From: Pyrrhoderma lamaoense
Taxonomy: Eukaryota > Basidiomycota > Agaricomycetes > Hymenochaetales > Hymenochaetaceae
Length of the DNA stretch: 64,000 nt
Assembly (NCBI GenBank): GCA_002794735.1
Contig: NBAZ01000002.1
Coordinates: 992,001 to 1,056,000 of the forward strand
Direction of reading: 5' to 3'
Position 1 is the stretch's first letter. Each line of letters begins with the position of its first letter. Below the pieces are notes generated by a model, which was not told where the DNA came from, searched no databases, and saw only the letters and a list, made by a program, of their open reading frames with translations. Position numbers and translations under genes: made by a program. This document shows positions 25,101 to 35,800 of this stretch, piece after piece.

Positions 25101-27700
25101 CATATACAGAATTGCTTGAAGGAGTGCATATCAAAGCTTAAGGAAGCACGGCGAATTGCGGACAAGTACTACATCCCAATAACTCAGAGTGCACCCCATG
25201 TATACCTTTCTGTCATTCCGTTTGAAAAAGCGTCACCCATTGTGGAACAATACCATCATCTTGTTTCCCCTGTTGTGAAAATTGAGGAGTTTGGTGCTAG
25301 ACCTGATAACCCCGTGTTGAAGGTATGGAAAGCACATGACATTAGTATACAGCGAGTAGTGTTCACCCCGGATGGGAATCAAATTATTTCCTGTGATTTT
25401 AATACAGTGAAGGTATGGGACGCACACTCTGCAGTGATCTCAAGGGCTCCGATGACTGTGGAACATCCTTTTTTCATAAAGGAATTTGCTATTTCGTCTA
25501 CCGGGGACAGATTTGCCGCTGTTTTAGGTACCTCTACTCCGTCGCACAAAACCCGGATCGTTGACTCCATAGGAATTTGGGATACAAGAACATGGGAGAC
25601 ACCGATCGGGCCGTTTTCTGCTGGTGTAGAAGTTATTTCATTGAGGTTTATCTATCAAGATGACGAGGAAATCCTTGGAACATGTTCAAGATATGGGGTA
25701 GTATCCTTATGGGACACGAAAGATGGAAAGTCTAAGGGGAGTCCAGGGGGGATTGGAGAACATCGCAGACGTGAGGTTCCGAATCACATACCCTATTGTA
25801 CAGAAGATGCTATGCATAAAGAGGCAAATGAGGAAGTAAACAGCAATGCCAGAAATGAGAGAGAGAAAAGAGACAACGATGGCGTCGAGAGCGAGGAATC
25901 AAATGAAAGTATTGTGGACGCAATTCAGTCAGCTTCATTTTCTCGAATCGCGGGTCGCGTTGCATATCTTTACTATCATCAAACTCTCTTTATTTGGAAT
26001 TGGGTAGACAACGAAGTTCTACCATGCTTTAGAGAGAACGAAATGGATTATCATCTTGGAAATGTTTACTTCGTACCAAGTGGTAGATTTGTTATTTGCA
26101 GCCGATTAGCTAAGATGCAGCTGGTGAACGCAACAACAGGGGTTACTATCAAAACGTTCGACACTTATACTCCGACCTATGCAATTTCTCACGATGAGAA
26201 ACTCCTTGTAACAGCTAGACGTGACATCACCTTCTGGGACATTGAGAGTGGAAAAATTATACTTGGAATTGGACTCCATCATCTTAGTGAAGTGACGTCA
26301 ATCGAGTTTTCCGCTGATGCGAGTCGTATCCTAGTATCAAGGTGGAATGGCAGAGTCGAGTTATACGACGCCGAGTACAAGAGTAGGAAGTCACAAACCG
26401 AGAGAATTGAGAACGTGGAAGTGGTTCCAGGAATGAATGCATTCACTAAAGACGATGGATTTGTTTCTTTGTGGAGCGATCATTATCTAAGGATGTTGGA
26501 CAAGAAGTACAAGTTAACTAGTGAACTCAACTTATATGACCCTAAGCATTATAGTTCTCATCTAACTCATGATGGGAAACGCCTCATATCTCAGACCTCT
26601 GACGACTTTAATACATATCACAATGGACAAAAGCTTTATTTTTATGGTGGTAACCCAATAGAGGTCCTACACACAGATACGGCAACGCGATCTCAGCACA
26701 TCCTTGTAGCCCCCAAGCTTTGCCTCAAAAAGAGGAGGAAGAAAAAATGTCTTCATGGCCTGGGGATTCTCTATCGCATTCCTACAATCATGATGGGCGA
26801 ATTATAGGTATCTACTTCAAAAATTCTATCTATATATTCGAGCAGATGGAGGGTGAGGTGTCGGATTACATATCTACGAGAAACGTTTCTATAGCATCCC
26901 TAAAAAATAAAGAAGATTTCATCTCTCGTAGACAAATTGTAGGTGTCTCTCCTAATGGCTCGCTTATAGCGCTCTTTCGGTTCGGAGCACAACCGACAAC
27001 TACATGTAGTATAACGCTAGTAGATACGACTGATGAAGGGAACAATTGTGTTCTTGCTACACCAGCCTCTAGACATCTTTCCTCTAAAAAATCCACACCG
27101 GCAGATTTCGCATTCTCCCAGTTTTCCCCATGCGACCCATGTATAGCAGCCACGAATGGCAATATAATCACGGTCTACAGCACGAAGGATGGGCAAGCGC
27201 TTTACAAGCTTCAAGGGCTTGAAGGCGGATCCATCTCTATTACCTACTCTCAAGATGGCTCACGATTAGCATCAGGATCGAATGACGGAACAGTGATTGT
27301 ATGGAATCTGGAAACCAAGCAAATCATATTTGGTCCTTTCCAGGCCCACCATGGAGATTTGTATCCTTCTCTTTCTTATGACAATCAACGGTTAGCAACG
27401 AGATCGTGGGATGGCTCAGTCAGGTTTTATGATCTAAATCAGACGCAAATACCAATTTCCAAGAATATTGGATATGATAATGACTCTGCTTTACATACGT
27501 GGGCTCGTGAATTCTCTTCGAAAGTAGATAGGTTCTCATCATGGGCCATAGAGAATGATGGATGGATACGAGATGATCAGGGTCAATTACTTGTGTGGGT
27601 ACCTCCCGATGTGAGACCTGTACTCTGGAACTGTAAAGACACCAAGGTGATCAAGTTTTCTTACCATGTAAAGCTGACGTTCAGATGCGATGCAGAGTAA
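22185..27700 (+). CDS. C2-NACHT-WD40 NLR-like protein (NWD family)
   Basis: NWD proteins are fungal relatives of NOD-like receptors, involved in non-self recognition in characterised cases. Exons: 22185-22212, 22271-22505, 22553-22952, 23006-23306, 23362-23526, 23577-25056, 25110-27700; about 1733 residues once two missing bases are restored. The N-terminus is C2-like (DLYVEVKYGKRSKKTRVVKD, SPQWDEPIE). The NACHT domain has Walker A GPAGCGKST (about residue 423), Walker B IVIILDALDECG (about 517) and the sensor RILVTSRPEDD. After residue 870 come divergent WD40 repeats, some clear (SITYSQDGSRLASGSNDGTVIVWNLE), others worn. The C-terminus (LLVWVPPDVRPVLW, then IKFSYHVKLTF) matches the usual NWD tail. 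Two -1 frame breaks fall in homopolymers: GGGG at 23808-23811, just after Walker A where TRGKS is expected, and CCCCC at 26710-26714. The gene is either intact with sequencing errors or a recent pseudogene; the first seems likelier. Confidence 0.9.
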
Positions 27701-27885
27701 CTGATTACATCATTTTAATATACCAATCTCAACGAATGTATTTCAGACTTCTTTCTTGTATCTCGAGCTTCGTAAAAATCTAAATAAAAAACTTGTATGC
27801 TCACAGTACTACTAGAGATGTAAGGGAGATGGACTGTGTATCTGTAGTTGATAGGCTACAAACTTAATGTAACCACCCGGGATGT

Positions 27886-28420
27886 ATGAATTATGTGAAT
27901 TTTGAAACCAGACAAGTGGGAGATAATCCTACAATGAGTGAAAAAGCTACCTATTGCAGCATAGATCATACCTTCCTATTATCCTTCGGACAGCAACTTT
28001 ACGAAATTGAAGGGCTTGGTTATGATACTTTCTCCATTGCATATTCTCAAGACGGTACCCGATTAGTTTTAGGATGTAAGCAAGCGATATCCGGGACACT
28101 TCTTGTTCGTGGCGGGGAACTCCTTAGCCTTTCACCTCCTTGAGACAATTCTCAACTAGGAGCATCACCGAGGGATGGTCAAATCAGGGTTTATGATCTA
28201 ACTCATATATAATTTTTATATATGAGTAATGAAGGTGATTATGTTTTACATCCGCTCAAGCCACCGCGTATCACCAATTAAAATTCGAAAGTACATTGCT
28301 TCCTGTTCTGGACTGTAGGGAAAGATAGGTGGGTACGAGTAACGAGATTATCGGAGCCACTTACTTGTGTGGGTGCTTCATGATGAGACATACTATCGCA
28401 TCTGCGTTCATTCATGGATT
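27886..28420 (+). pseudogene. Decayed copy of NWD gene 3' end
   Basis: Three pieces in order resemble the end of the preceding NACHT-WD40 gene. QLYEIEGLGYDTFSIAYSQDG (about 27990-28055) matches ALYKLQGLEGGSISITYSQDG. SQLGASPRDGQIRVYDLTH (about 28150-28208) matches NQRLATRSWDGSVRFYDLN. HLLVWVLHDE (about 28352-28382) matches QLLVWVPPDV. They lie in different frames with stops between. The most economical reading is a tandem duplicate or recombination remnant of the NWD gene that has decayed by real mutation, unlike the clean single-base breaks elsewhere. Confidence 0.65.
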
Positions 28421-28954
28421 ACCTTACTATGCGGAGCCAGTATTTAGGTGTAGTAAATCACTTTTAGTACCATTTCAAGTTTCGAACAATTACGTACTTA
28501 AGGTGACAAAAGAGGAATGCCAGAGTAATATACATATAAATAGTGGTGTACTAATAATGGCTACATACAAGTAACGAAATATCATGATAAAGGGCATCAA
28601 AGTATCGTAATGACACAAGTCACGAAAGGTAACACAAAAAAGAGACGCAAAGAGGCAAGAAAAATAAGAAGATAGGAAGTAGGAATAGTACAACGAATGG
28701 TATAATTTACGAAATAATAAGCACCACCATTGCATATTGCAAGACATACAATATGCTTATGGTAGTTTCACATACCTAAATAGCGACACCAACAGAAACA
28801 CTAATGTTTATACTAATACTGATCATAATTGAGGTCTGTCATTCGGTAGCGGTACCACGAGCGAACTTGCATTCGAATAGATTACCGAGTAAACACGATA
28901 CAAAGCCAATCGTATGGTGCTGTTGCATCATAATCTGAAAATCCAACCAAACTC
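28421..28954. other. Intergenic, AT-rich
   Basis: This holds the convergent ends of the NWD relic (plus) and the LIM gene (minus). No open frame resembles a known protein. The purine bias on the plus strand around 28570-28700 is like other intergenic stretches here. Confidence 0.4.
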
Positions 28955-30607
28955 TCAAGCCCCGGCTTTCCCAAGAAGGGCGTAGCCACTCCCTTGAGGA
29001 CCATATAGCTATTGATTACCCGGTGAGCACGATATTGAATCATTTAGAAGATATAGGGATGGACGGAAGGTGAGAGAATAGAGAAGGAGTAATCCCAACT
29101 TACTTTAGAATAACAACTTCTACAAACAATCTTCTCACCCTTCTCCGCAAGCCGACTAGAGTCCAAAGCAGTATTACAATCCGTACACCTCAGGCACATC
29201 TTGTGGAACACACGTCCATTCGCCTTAACTTGCTCCGCAAAGTAGACAGCTTTTGAGCAACGCGCACATAACGGTGTCCCAGAGCCAAAAGTAGCCCTCA
29301 CAGGACTCGACCAGCCCCCCGTCCATTTCCAGTCCCTACGCCAGCCCCAAATGCGGCTCCCAACCCTATCCCAGTACCCGTTCCAGTCCCTCTAGGAACC
29401 AACGGTCGCATACCTCCAGTAAGTCCAGCTCCGTAGCGAGTACCCGTCATAGTCGGTCGTAAAGGAGAGGCTGGAAGCGAAGTACCACGCTGAACAGACA
29501 GTGGCGGAGACTCGGAGTGAGAGTGGGGTACGCTAGCAGGTGCATTATGCGATATAGCTTTGGATGTCGGTGGAGTGACTGGTCGGTCCACGAGAGTCGC
29601 ATGGTTCCCCGAGTTGAATGTACGCGTGTGTTTAGCTGTGAGCGGGATTGTACGCGGAATACCTAGCTTCTCTGTCATTTGCCCTTCTCCGTCTCGGTCT
29701 TGAGTTTCTTCCTTATCAGGGGATGTACAGGTGTCGGTGTCTTTCAGAGGCACAGAGTATCTGTTAATGTTCTGTTGATCTGGGTTGTCAGTTGAAGACA
29801 GGGGTTCCTCTTCTGCTGAATCTTCGGGTTGCTCCGTAATTTTGAACCTGTCCATACGATTCGCAATAGCCTTTGTATTTGCATTCGGGACACTTAGTTA
29901 CTTCAAATTTACGGACTATTTTAGTGCTAAAACGTACCTTTGTAGCAGGAGACCCCATTCTAGGCGGCTGCTCACGTTTCGCACGATCAAACCGACCTTC
30001 TACTTCAATCTCCTCCTGTGTTGGTGACGTCGTGCCATGCGAACGTGCTGGCGAGCCCGTGCGTGTAGGACGGATAGGAGAGGTGTTGATTCTGTCGTCA
30101 CGATGTGGTAAATTGGCTTGTCGAAGGTCAATAGTCCCAAAGTTTCTTGTATAACATTGTTTGCTGAGAATATCATCTCTGAGAAGTATTCATGGCCAGA
30201 AGATAAATAAGCATACCAGAAAGGTTCTTTGTTATGTTCCATTAATGATAACGAGTCTAAACGTTTGCTACAAGTTGTGCATGCGAGACATGGCTACCGA
30301 ACTATTAACTCTGTGCTCAGCTTTCGGAATTGAAGAATTACTCACCTTGTGGTAGAGCTGAATAAAAGGATATGCAGGCATGCATCATATATTGTTAGCG
30401 ACACCAAGGTTAATCCGAAAAAGATTTGCACGCACCATCCTACCAGGACCCATAATCTGCGAAGCATTCGATTCAAGAAGATCAGAATTCGGGTTGCAGG
30501 GACGGAGATCAACAAAAACATGTTGCTTGTTTTGGACGTACCTGTTCAGCAGCATATACTGTCTTCTCGCACCGTGGACAGATAGGAACTCCTCCGAAAG
30601 GGTGCAT
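28955..30607 (-). CDS. Two-LIM-domain protein (cysteine-rich protein type)
   Basis: LIM domains are zinc-binding protein-interaction modules, often linked to actin or signalling. Seven exons: 30542-30607, 30436-30456 (21 nt), 30346-30357 (12 nt), 30217-30293, 29938-30163, 29104-29870, 28955-29008; 407 residues after restoring one base. LIM1 opens MHPFGGVPICPRCEKTVYAAEQ and continues IMGPGRMLYHKPCLACTTC, then KEPFCKQCYTRNFGTIDLRQ. A linker of about 200 residues, Ser/Thr/Pro-rich then Gly-rich, follows. LIM2 reads GTPLCARCSKAVYFAEQVK, GRVFHKMCLRCTDCNTALDS, KIVCRSCYSK, and the protein ends LYGPQGSGYALLGKAGA. The single -1 break lies in a run of six Cs (plus strand 29315-29320), just before LIM2. 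The arrangement fits fungal CRP-like proteins. The partner and cellular role are unknown. Confidence 0.9.
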
Positions 30608-30875
30608 TTCTGCCTACAAGTAACAACAAGACACAAGTTGCAAAAGATAGATTGGAGATGAGGTTAGGAATCCAGGAATGTGCAACTTCAATCGTGGTTG
30701 AATAGAGAGGGGCTTACTCCGAGGCAGTTCATATTACCGGTTGCAACGGGCGCTCTGTATGCGATCATTCCTCACTTACATAATAAACAGTTCCCACATT
30801 ATTCTATTTTTAAACTCCATTTAGTAATACATGTATGTATCTACTACATTTGTACAGCACCCGACATTCAGGGAA

Positions 30876-32510
30876 TTATGGATCATACCAAAGCAGAGGA
30901 CTCATCCTACTCTGGGTAATATTTGTTACGTGAGCCTTCAGTAAGTCAAAAATAGGATACTGTTCAAGATTAAACTTTTCAGTATTCTTCCTGTAAACAA
31001 GAGTAAGCATCTTTAACGGAGAGACCGCGTCATGTACTTCCGACGATGCTTCCCCTAAGACCTCATCAAGGCTTCTAATTCTACGGCGTCTAGAAGTTAT
31101 CATATGCACAAGAGGCTCTAGCTCGCGATAGTATGCATATATCTCGATTGATTCCATAGCAGGACACAGCAGGTCTTGCGTCGGCGAATAACTCAGGAGT
31201 TGAAGGAACCCTTCAGTAGTTAAGCCACCATCTACACAAAGCCTCTTGAGATTGGGTGTCAACTGTAATATCTCCACGAGATCGGAAGCGTACATAGGGG
31301 TTCCAAGTAATTCAAGGCTATACAAAGGGGGGTTGTCAGACCTTTGAATAAGTTCTCGAACATGGCTCCAAGGTTCTCTTGGTCCAATATTAAAGTGTCC
31401 ATTCATATACAGAGAAAAGTTTTGTAAAGCTGGCAATATAAGTAAAGAAAGAAATGCCACCGGATCCGAATCCACAAGTCTCGTATCTCCATCTTCTGAG
31501 AATTCATCATAACCTGAATAGCAGCGCAATGCAAAGTGTGAAAGCCGTTTAAGGGTTAGTAGTGTTGCAAAGGGTAGTGCAAATGGGCGAGCTGCGAAGA
31601 AACGGATGGTGAGAAATTCTAAGGAAGGACATGAATGTAACCAGTTCAAAGCATCTGGTTGAGATCTAGTATGTTCAAGCTCAAGACTTGTCATATTCAT
31701 AAGAGGGTTAGAAGACTGAAGTGGACTGAGAGTGACCCAGTACTTTGGATTAAATAGTGAAATAGCAGACAGCTGAGGACACAGCGTAAAGTCTATTGCG
31801 AAACTTCCTATGTTTTTCTCTTTCGGCTCTTCCTGAATTCGATAATCATCATCAGAGGAGAGCGATAGATACACAAGGGAAGGTGCGCCAGTCTTGAAGC
31901 AGTCTAAAATCTCATATAAAGCGCTTATTGAAGGACTATAAACAGCTAGAATAAGCCATCTATCTTGAACTTTCTTTAGTACTTGCAAGATCCGATGCAT
32001 ACTCTTTTCTATTGCAGAATCTTCACTCTTTATATCATTTCCCCCTAATTCAAGAGACTCAGATTTTTTTCGTTTACGATAGTCAAAGACGACTGAAACA
32101 GGTAATATATCTCCAGATCTTGATACATATAATTTTAGGAGTTCCTCATCTGAAGGAATAGACTCTCTTTTATTCGATATTATAGCCAGAGATGTCCAAA
32201 GCTGAGGTGTTGAGATAGCAGCTTGTCTCCAACGCGAGCACACCCAAGAAACATTCAGAGGGACAGACTTATGAGATGGTCTAAGACAACCTAGATACTC
32301 ATTTCCTTCTAACTCAGAATGAGCCTCACGAAATATCAGAGAGAGAACCTCTTCCGGAAGTTTTGAAGTATTTGCACTTGATGCACTTGAGATAGACATT
32401 GAGTCCACGTTCAGGCTGGAGACAGCTCCGTCATCATCTTGTACTGAATTTTTGTTGTTGTTTAGATTAGAGTTTGCCACAATGGGCGACGTACCAAAGG
32501 GTGAAATCAA
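30876..32510 (-). CDS. F-box protein with leucine-rich C-terminal region
   Basis: A single intronless frame of 544 residues. The F-box-like motif sits at about residues 50-110: LPEEVLSLIFREAHSE, then SWVCSRWRQAAISTPQLWTSL, the typical form of the large agaricomycete F-box family. F-box proteins bring substrates to SCF ubiquitin ligases through Skp1. The rest contains irregular leucine-rich stretches (SLVYLSLSSDDDY, LTPNLKRLCVDGG, SLEFLTIRFFA) that probably form a substrate-binding LRR-like solenoid. A Ser-rich leader of 48 residues precedes the F-box. It starts 385 bp from the divergently transcribed APC1 gene. Substrate unknown. Confidence 0.88.
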   Translation of the reverse strand: MISPFGTSPIVANSNLNNNKNSVQDDDGAVSSLNVDSMSISSASSANTSKLPEEVLSLIFREAHSELEGNEYLGCLRPSHKSVPLNVSWVCSRWRQAAISTPQLWTSLAIISNKRESIPSDEELLKLYVSRSGDILPVSVVFDYRKRKKSESLELGGNDIKSEDSAIEKSMHRILQVLKKVQDRWLILAVYSPSISALYEILDCFKTGAPSLVYLSLSSDDDYRIQEEPKEKNIGSFAIDFTLCPQLSAISLFNPKYWVTLSPLQSSNPLMNMTSLELEHTRSQPDALNWLHSCPSLEFLTIRFFAARPFALPFATLLTLKRLSHFALRCYSGYDEFSEDGDTRLVDSDPVAFLSLLILPALQNFSLYMNGHFNIGPREPWSHVRELIQRSDNPPLYSLELLGTPMYASDLVEILQLTPNLKRLCVDGGLTTEGFLQLLSYSPTQDLLCPAMESIEIYAYYRELEPLVHMITSRRRRIRSLDEVLGEASSEVHDAVSPLKMLTLVYRKNTEKFNLEQYPIFDLLKAHVTNITQSRMSPLLWYDP

Positions 32511-32894
32511 CGGATTTTATTTTGCGATGATAATTGATATATAAACATCAATGAAAGCAAAGTACGAAAGAAAGCAATATCCATTGACTTGAGTTGACCT
32601 GTGCAATGGGAGAAAAAAAGGGAGCAAAATTTTGTGCCCGGGCAACTGCTGTGGTCAGGAACCAATTGTGGTGTAGATTAAGAGTTTATGTCAAGGTGAT
32701 GATTGCAAGCGCAAAGTGATCAACTTACATACGCGCGTTGATTCCGAGCCACCACAGAAGCGGGACGCGTTTTGTACGTGCACTTCGCCCAAGACCATAC
32801 CTCCACAACGATCAGCAACAGATAACAGAAGAGGAATTGATACATTCTCCACCAAAAAAGAGTATCTAATTTTTCTCCGATATCAATTGTAAAT
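32511..32894. promoter_or_regulatory. Divergent promoter between F-box gene and APC1
   Basis: Only 384 bp separate the two start codons, which face away from each other, so both promoters must lie here. I see no clear TATA box or known factor site that I could assign with confidence. Confidence 0.5.
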
Positions 32895-35800
32895 ATGCAG
32901 AGAAACACTGATTCGGATAAACCAATAGTACTCAATGCTTATCCACGCTCACCATCCAGTGGTACGCGACTTTTTAGAGGTCCGCAACCAGGGACGGATG
33001 ACAAGTTAGTTGGTACATCTCATAAGAAAGAGAGGGAAGAGTCTGGACTACTAAGATCTATTCGTGCCGCTTTTCAGGGGTCAGGAAAAGAACCGGGTCC
33101 CTCATTTCACTCAATAATTCAACCTGCTGTGGACGGCCAAGATGGTGAAGAAGAGTTAACTTGGAATGAAACTACTGTTGCTTGGAGTATCGGTGGTCTA
33201 CTACACAATACCTGGAACTTCGCGGAAGAGGGTCAACGAGTACAGTATGCCTGTTTTGGGTGGTTACTAACTGAGGGTACTGTGCATTCAAGCAACCACG
33301 CTGGTGGAAGCGCAGCTCGTTATACTTCAAATAGTGATGGCGATGATAGTATGTTCTCTACTTCATCCTCAACATCCTCGGGCTCTACATCAGACGAAAA
33401 GAAACGAGAACGAGAAACATTTAGCCCGTTTTTCTTAGCACGGAAAGAGAGAATGCGCACAATCGAACCAACAATTATGACTCGAGGAATTTATGTCTTC
33501 CTCAGAAATTTTGGGAAAATATACCTCATGAATGGGCTCGAATACTCTTTCTCCCTTCCATTTATAGTACATAAGGCTTGGCCCCTGTCTCCTCATGGTG
33601 TTCTCTTGCAACGAGTAGTAGAACCTTCAGAGCTAGATGAAGAAGACCCACCTCTACCCAGTCTTTATACAATCACGAACCCCTTTCAAGAACCGAGACC
33701 TGTTGGTCTCACAGAAAAAATAAAGGGTGGACATGGGTTTGGGTTTGCACCTCCAGAAATTTCAGCTCACGAGTTCGATGGTCGAATACCGAGGAACATT
33801 CCCGCTGAGGAAAAAGTAATATGGCTAGCACCCCGTTATCAAGATTCATCAGACTCTGATAATGTAATTGTGACTCTCGACGAAGCGAAGGGTCGTCTTA
33901 ACTTCTGGAGATATGTATTCGTACCTCCAAAAAAAGCATCGCTCACGTCATTAAACTCAGCCCAACCACCACCGCCACCACCATCACAGATACGACGAGG
34001 TGCTTCACTGCCTGGTGATAAGACTAAGGTCTCAGCCCAGAAAGTACGTACTGTAACTACCCAGAGCACGAAAGATGCGGCCGATATGATAGCCCGTGGA
34101 GACCGTATACGGCCACCGTCCCCAGAATTTGAGCCATCGAAGGCCAAGGAATTTCCGGGTATGCCAGCCCTGTCTGAAATGCCTGGAATGCAACCAGCCT
34201 TGGAAAAAGCTACATCTCTTGCTAGCAGTGTGAATGGTTTAGGAGCCTGCACAAGTGGGAAGGCCGGAAAAACCGAATTAGAGTCCACCTTGGGGCGTAT
34301 GAAGTTAAATCACAAGAGTTTAGATGCTCAAGTTCTAATCTCCCCTCCTGTTGCAGCGCATTCGTTATTACCTATTTTCTGGGTCGAACGTCTATATGAG
34401 CAGGAACTTGATCAGCAAAAGTATGCCCATTATCTCTTAATTCTTAATTTGCTTATTTTTAATATACATTTTTTCTTGTCCAGTCAAGATTCCTGGAAGG
34501 ACATAAGTTTTGCAATCTATGACTCACGGTTTGATGGCAAGCATGCGCGATCGCGGCTTGTATACTGTTTGCCTTCTTCACATGAAATGATAGAACTAGA
34601 GGTAGCAGCTAATCCTGAGGACGACACACTTACGATGAAGCACAACGGTACAAGGCCTTCCGTGCGGTCTGTGGTATCTCTCTTAGCGAGCAGGCCATTC
34701 ACCTGGGATCTTCTCATCCTCAGCTCAGACCATACTCTATCTATAATGGCGTATGAAGGTATGGAATTCCCGATTGAGGTGAACTTTGATAGTGTTGAGA
34801 TGAAGAATTCAAACGACAGTTCTATGACTGGTCAAGATTTCGTACTATCTCGTCCCAGAATTGTAGCACTTCGTTATCCCCTTGTCTCAACCGTGGTACT
34901 AGCTCTTTCCGACGGGAGGACAGTCCGCTTGTCCGTTGATTTGACAACAACAGATCTCGTCGCCAATATGATACAGATCCTACCCACGTATTGCAGACAA
35001 GAAGATTTATATAGAATCCTGAAATCATTTTATCAAAGGTGGCATCACAAACATAAGTCTGGAAATGCAAGTATACAGTTTGACTGTTTAGCAGAGGCAA
35101 TATTAGGGAACTGGGGTATTGAGTGGATTTCTACTGAGAAACCTATTTCAAAGCCTTCTGCGAGGAAAGGGTCTTCCTGGGAAAGACTCATGAATTCTTC
35201 ATCGCACTTCCGATTACAGGACGATACTGCGCTTTTAGAATTTTCTCCGCAAGCATCTCCTGCACCTGGTCTGTGTCTATCGCGTGAATTATCTCGCAGT
35301 GCTAGATCAGCACTACACAACCTGTTAGTTGGCATGCACAATCTTGGTGAAGAGTTGCGACTCCTCAAACATCAACATGAACAAGCACTTCGGCTTTCTA
35401 CGCTAACGTTACGCCTTGCTCAAATTATCCGACCTTCTTTCTCCGATCTACTCAAGCGTTTATATCCAATGTCATCTGATGAATGGCTGACGGGTAAGTG
35501 CACTCACTGTCATTCTTATATCAAATGCCTATAATACTCATTGCGGAGTCTTAGGTATAGAGCCAAAGTCGAAACAAGAAATTTCTCTACCCCTTGATAT
35601 CTCTGCTACATTATACGCTCGTCTGTCTCAGCCTGAGAGCCGAACTTCATTACTTGAGAACACCGCAAATCGCGAGCCATGCACGTATGCCTTCGGTAGA
35701 CGTGAAACTCATCCAGTGCTTCGGGAGTTTACACACTTGTTTACGAAGTTTTCTGATTATGAACAACATGATGGCCGGAAACGAGCTGAAGCTACGGTCC

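Noticed and set aside
26710..26815. A possible intron from GTAGCC to ATTATAG that would join the two WD40 frames of the NLR gene
   Set aside because: It would remove a sequence that reads naturally as WD40 protein in the second frame (SLSHSYNHDGRIIGIYFKN). A single missing C in CCCCC explains the shift without losing protein.
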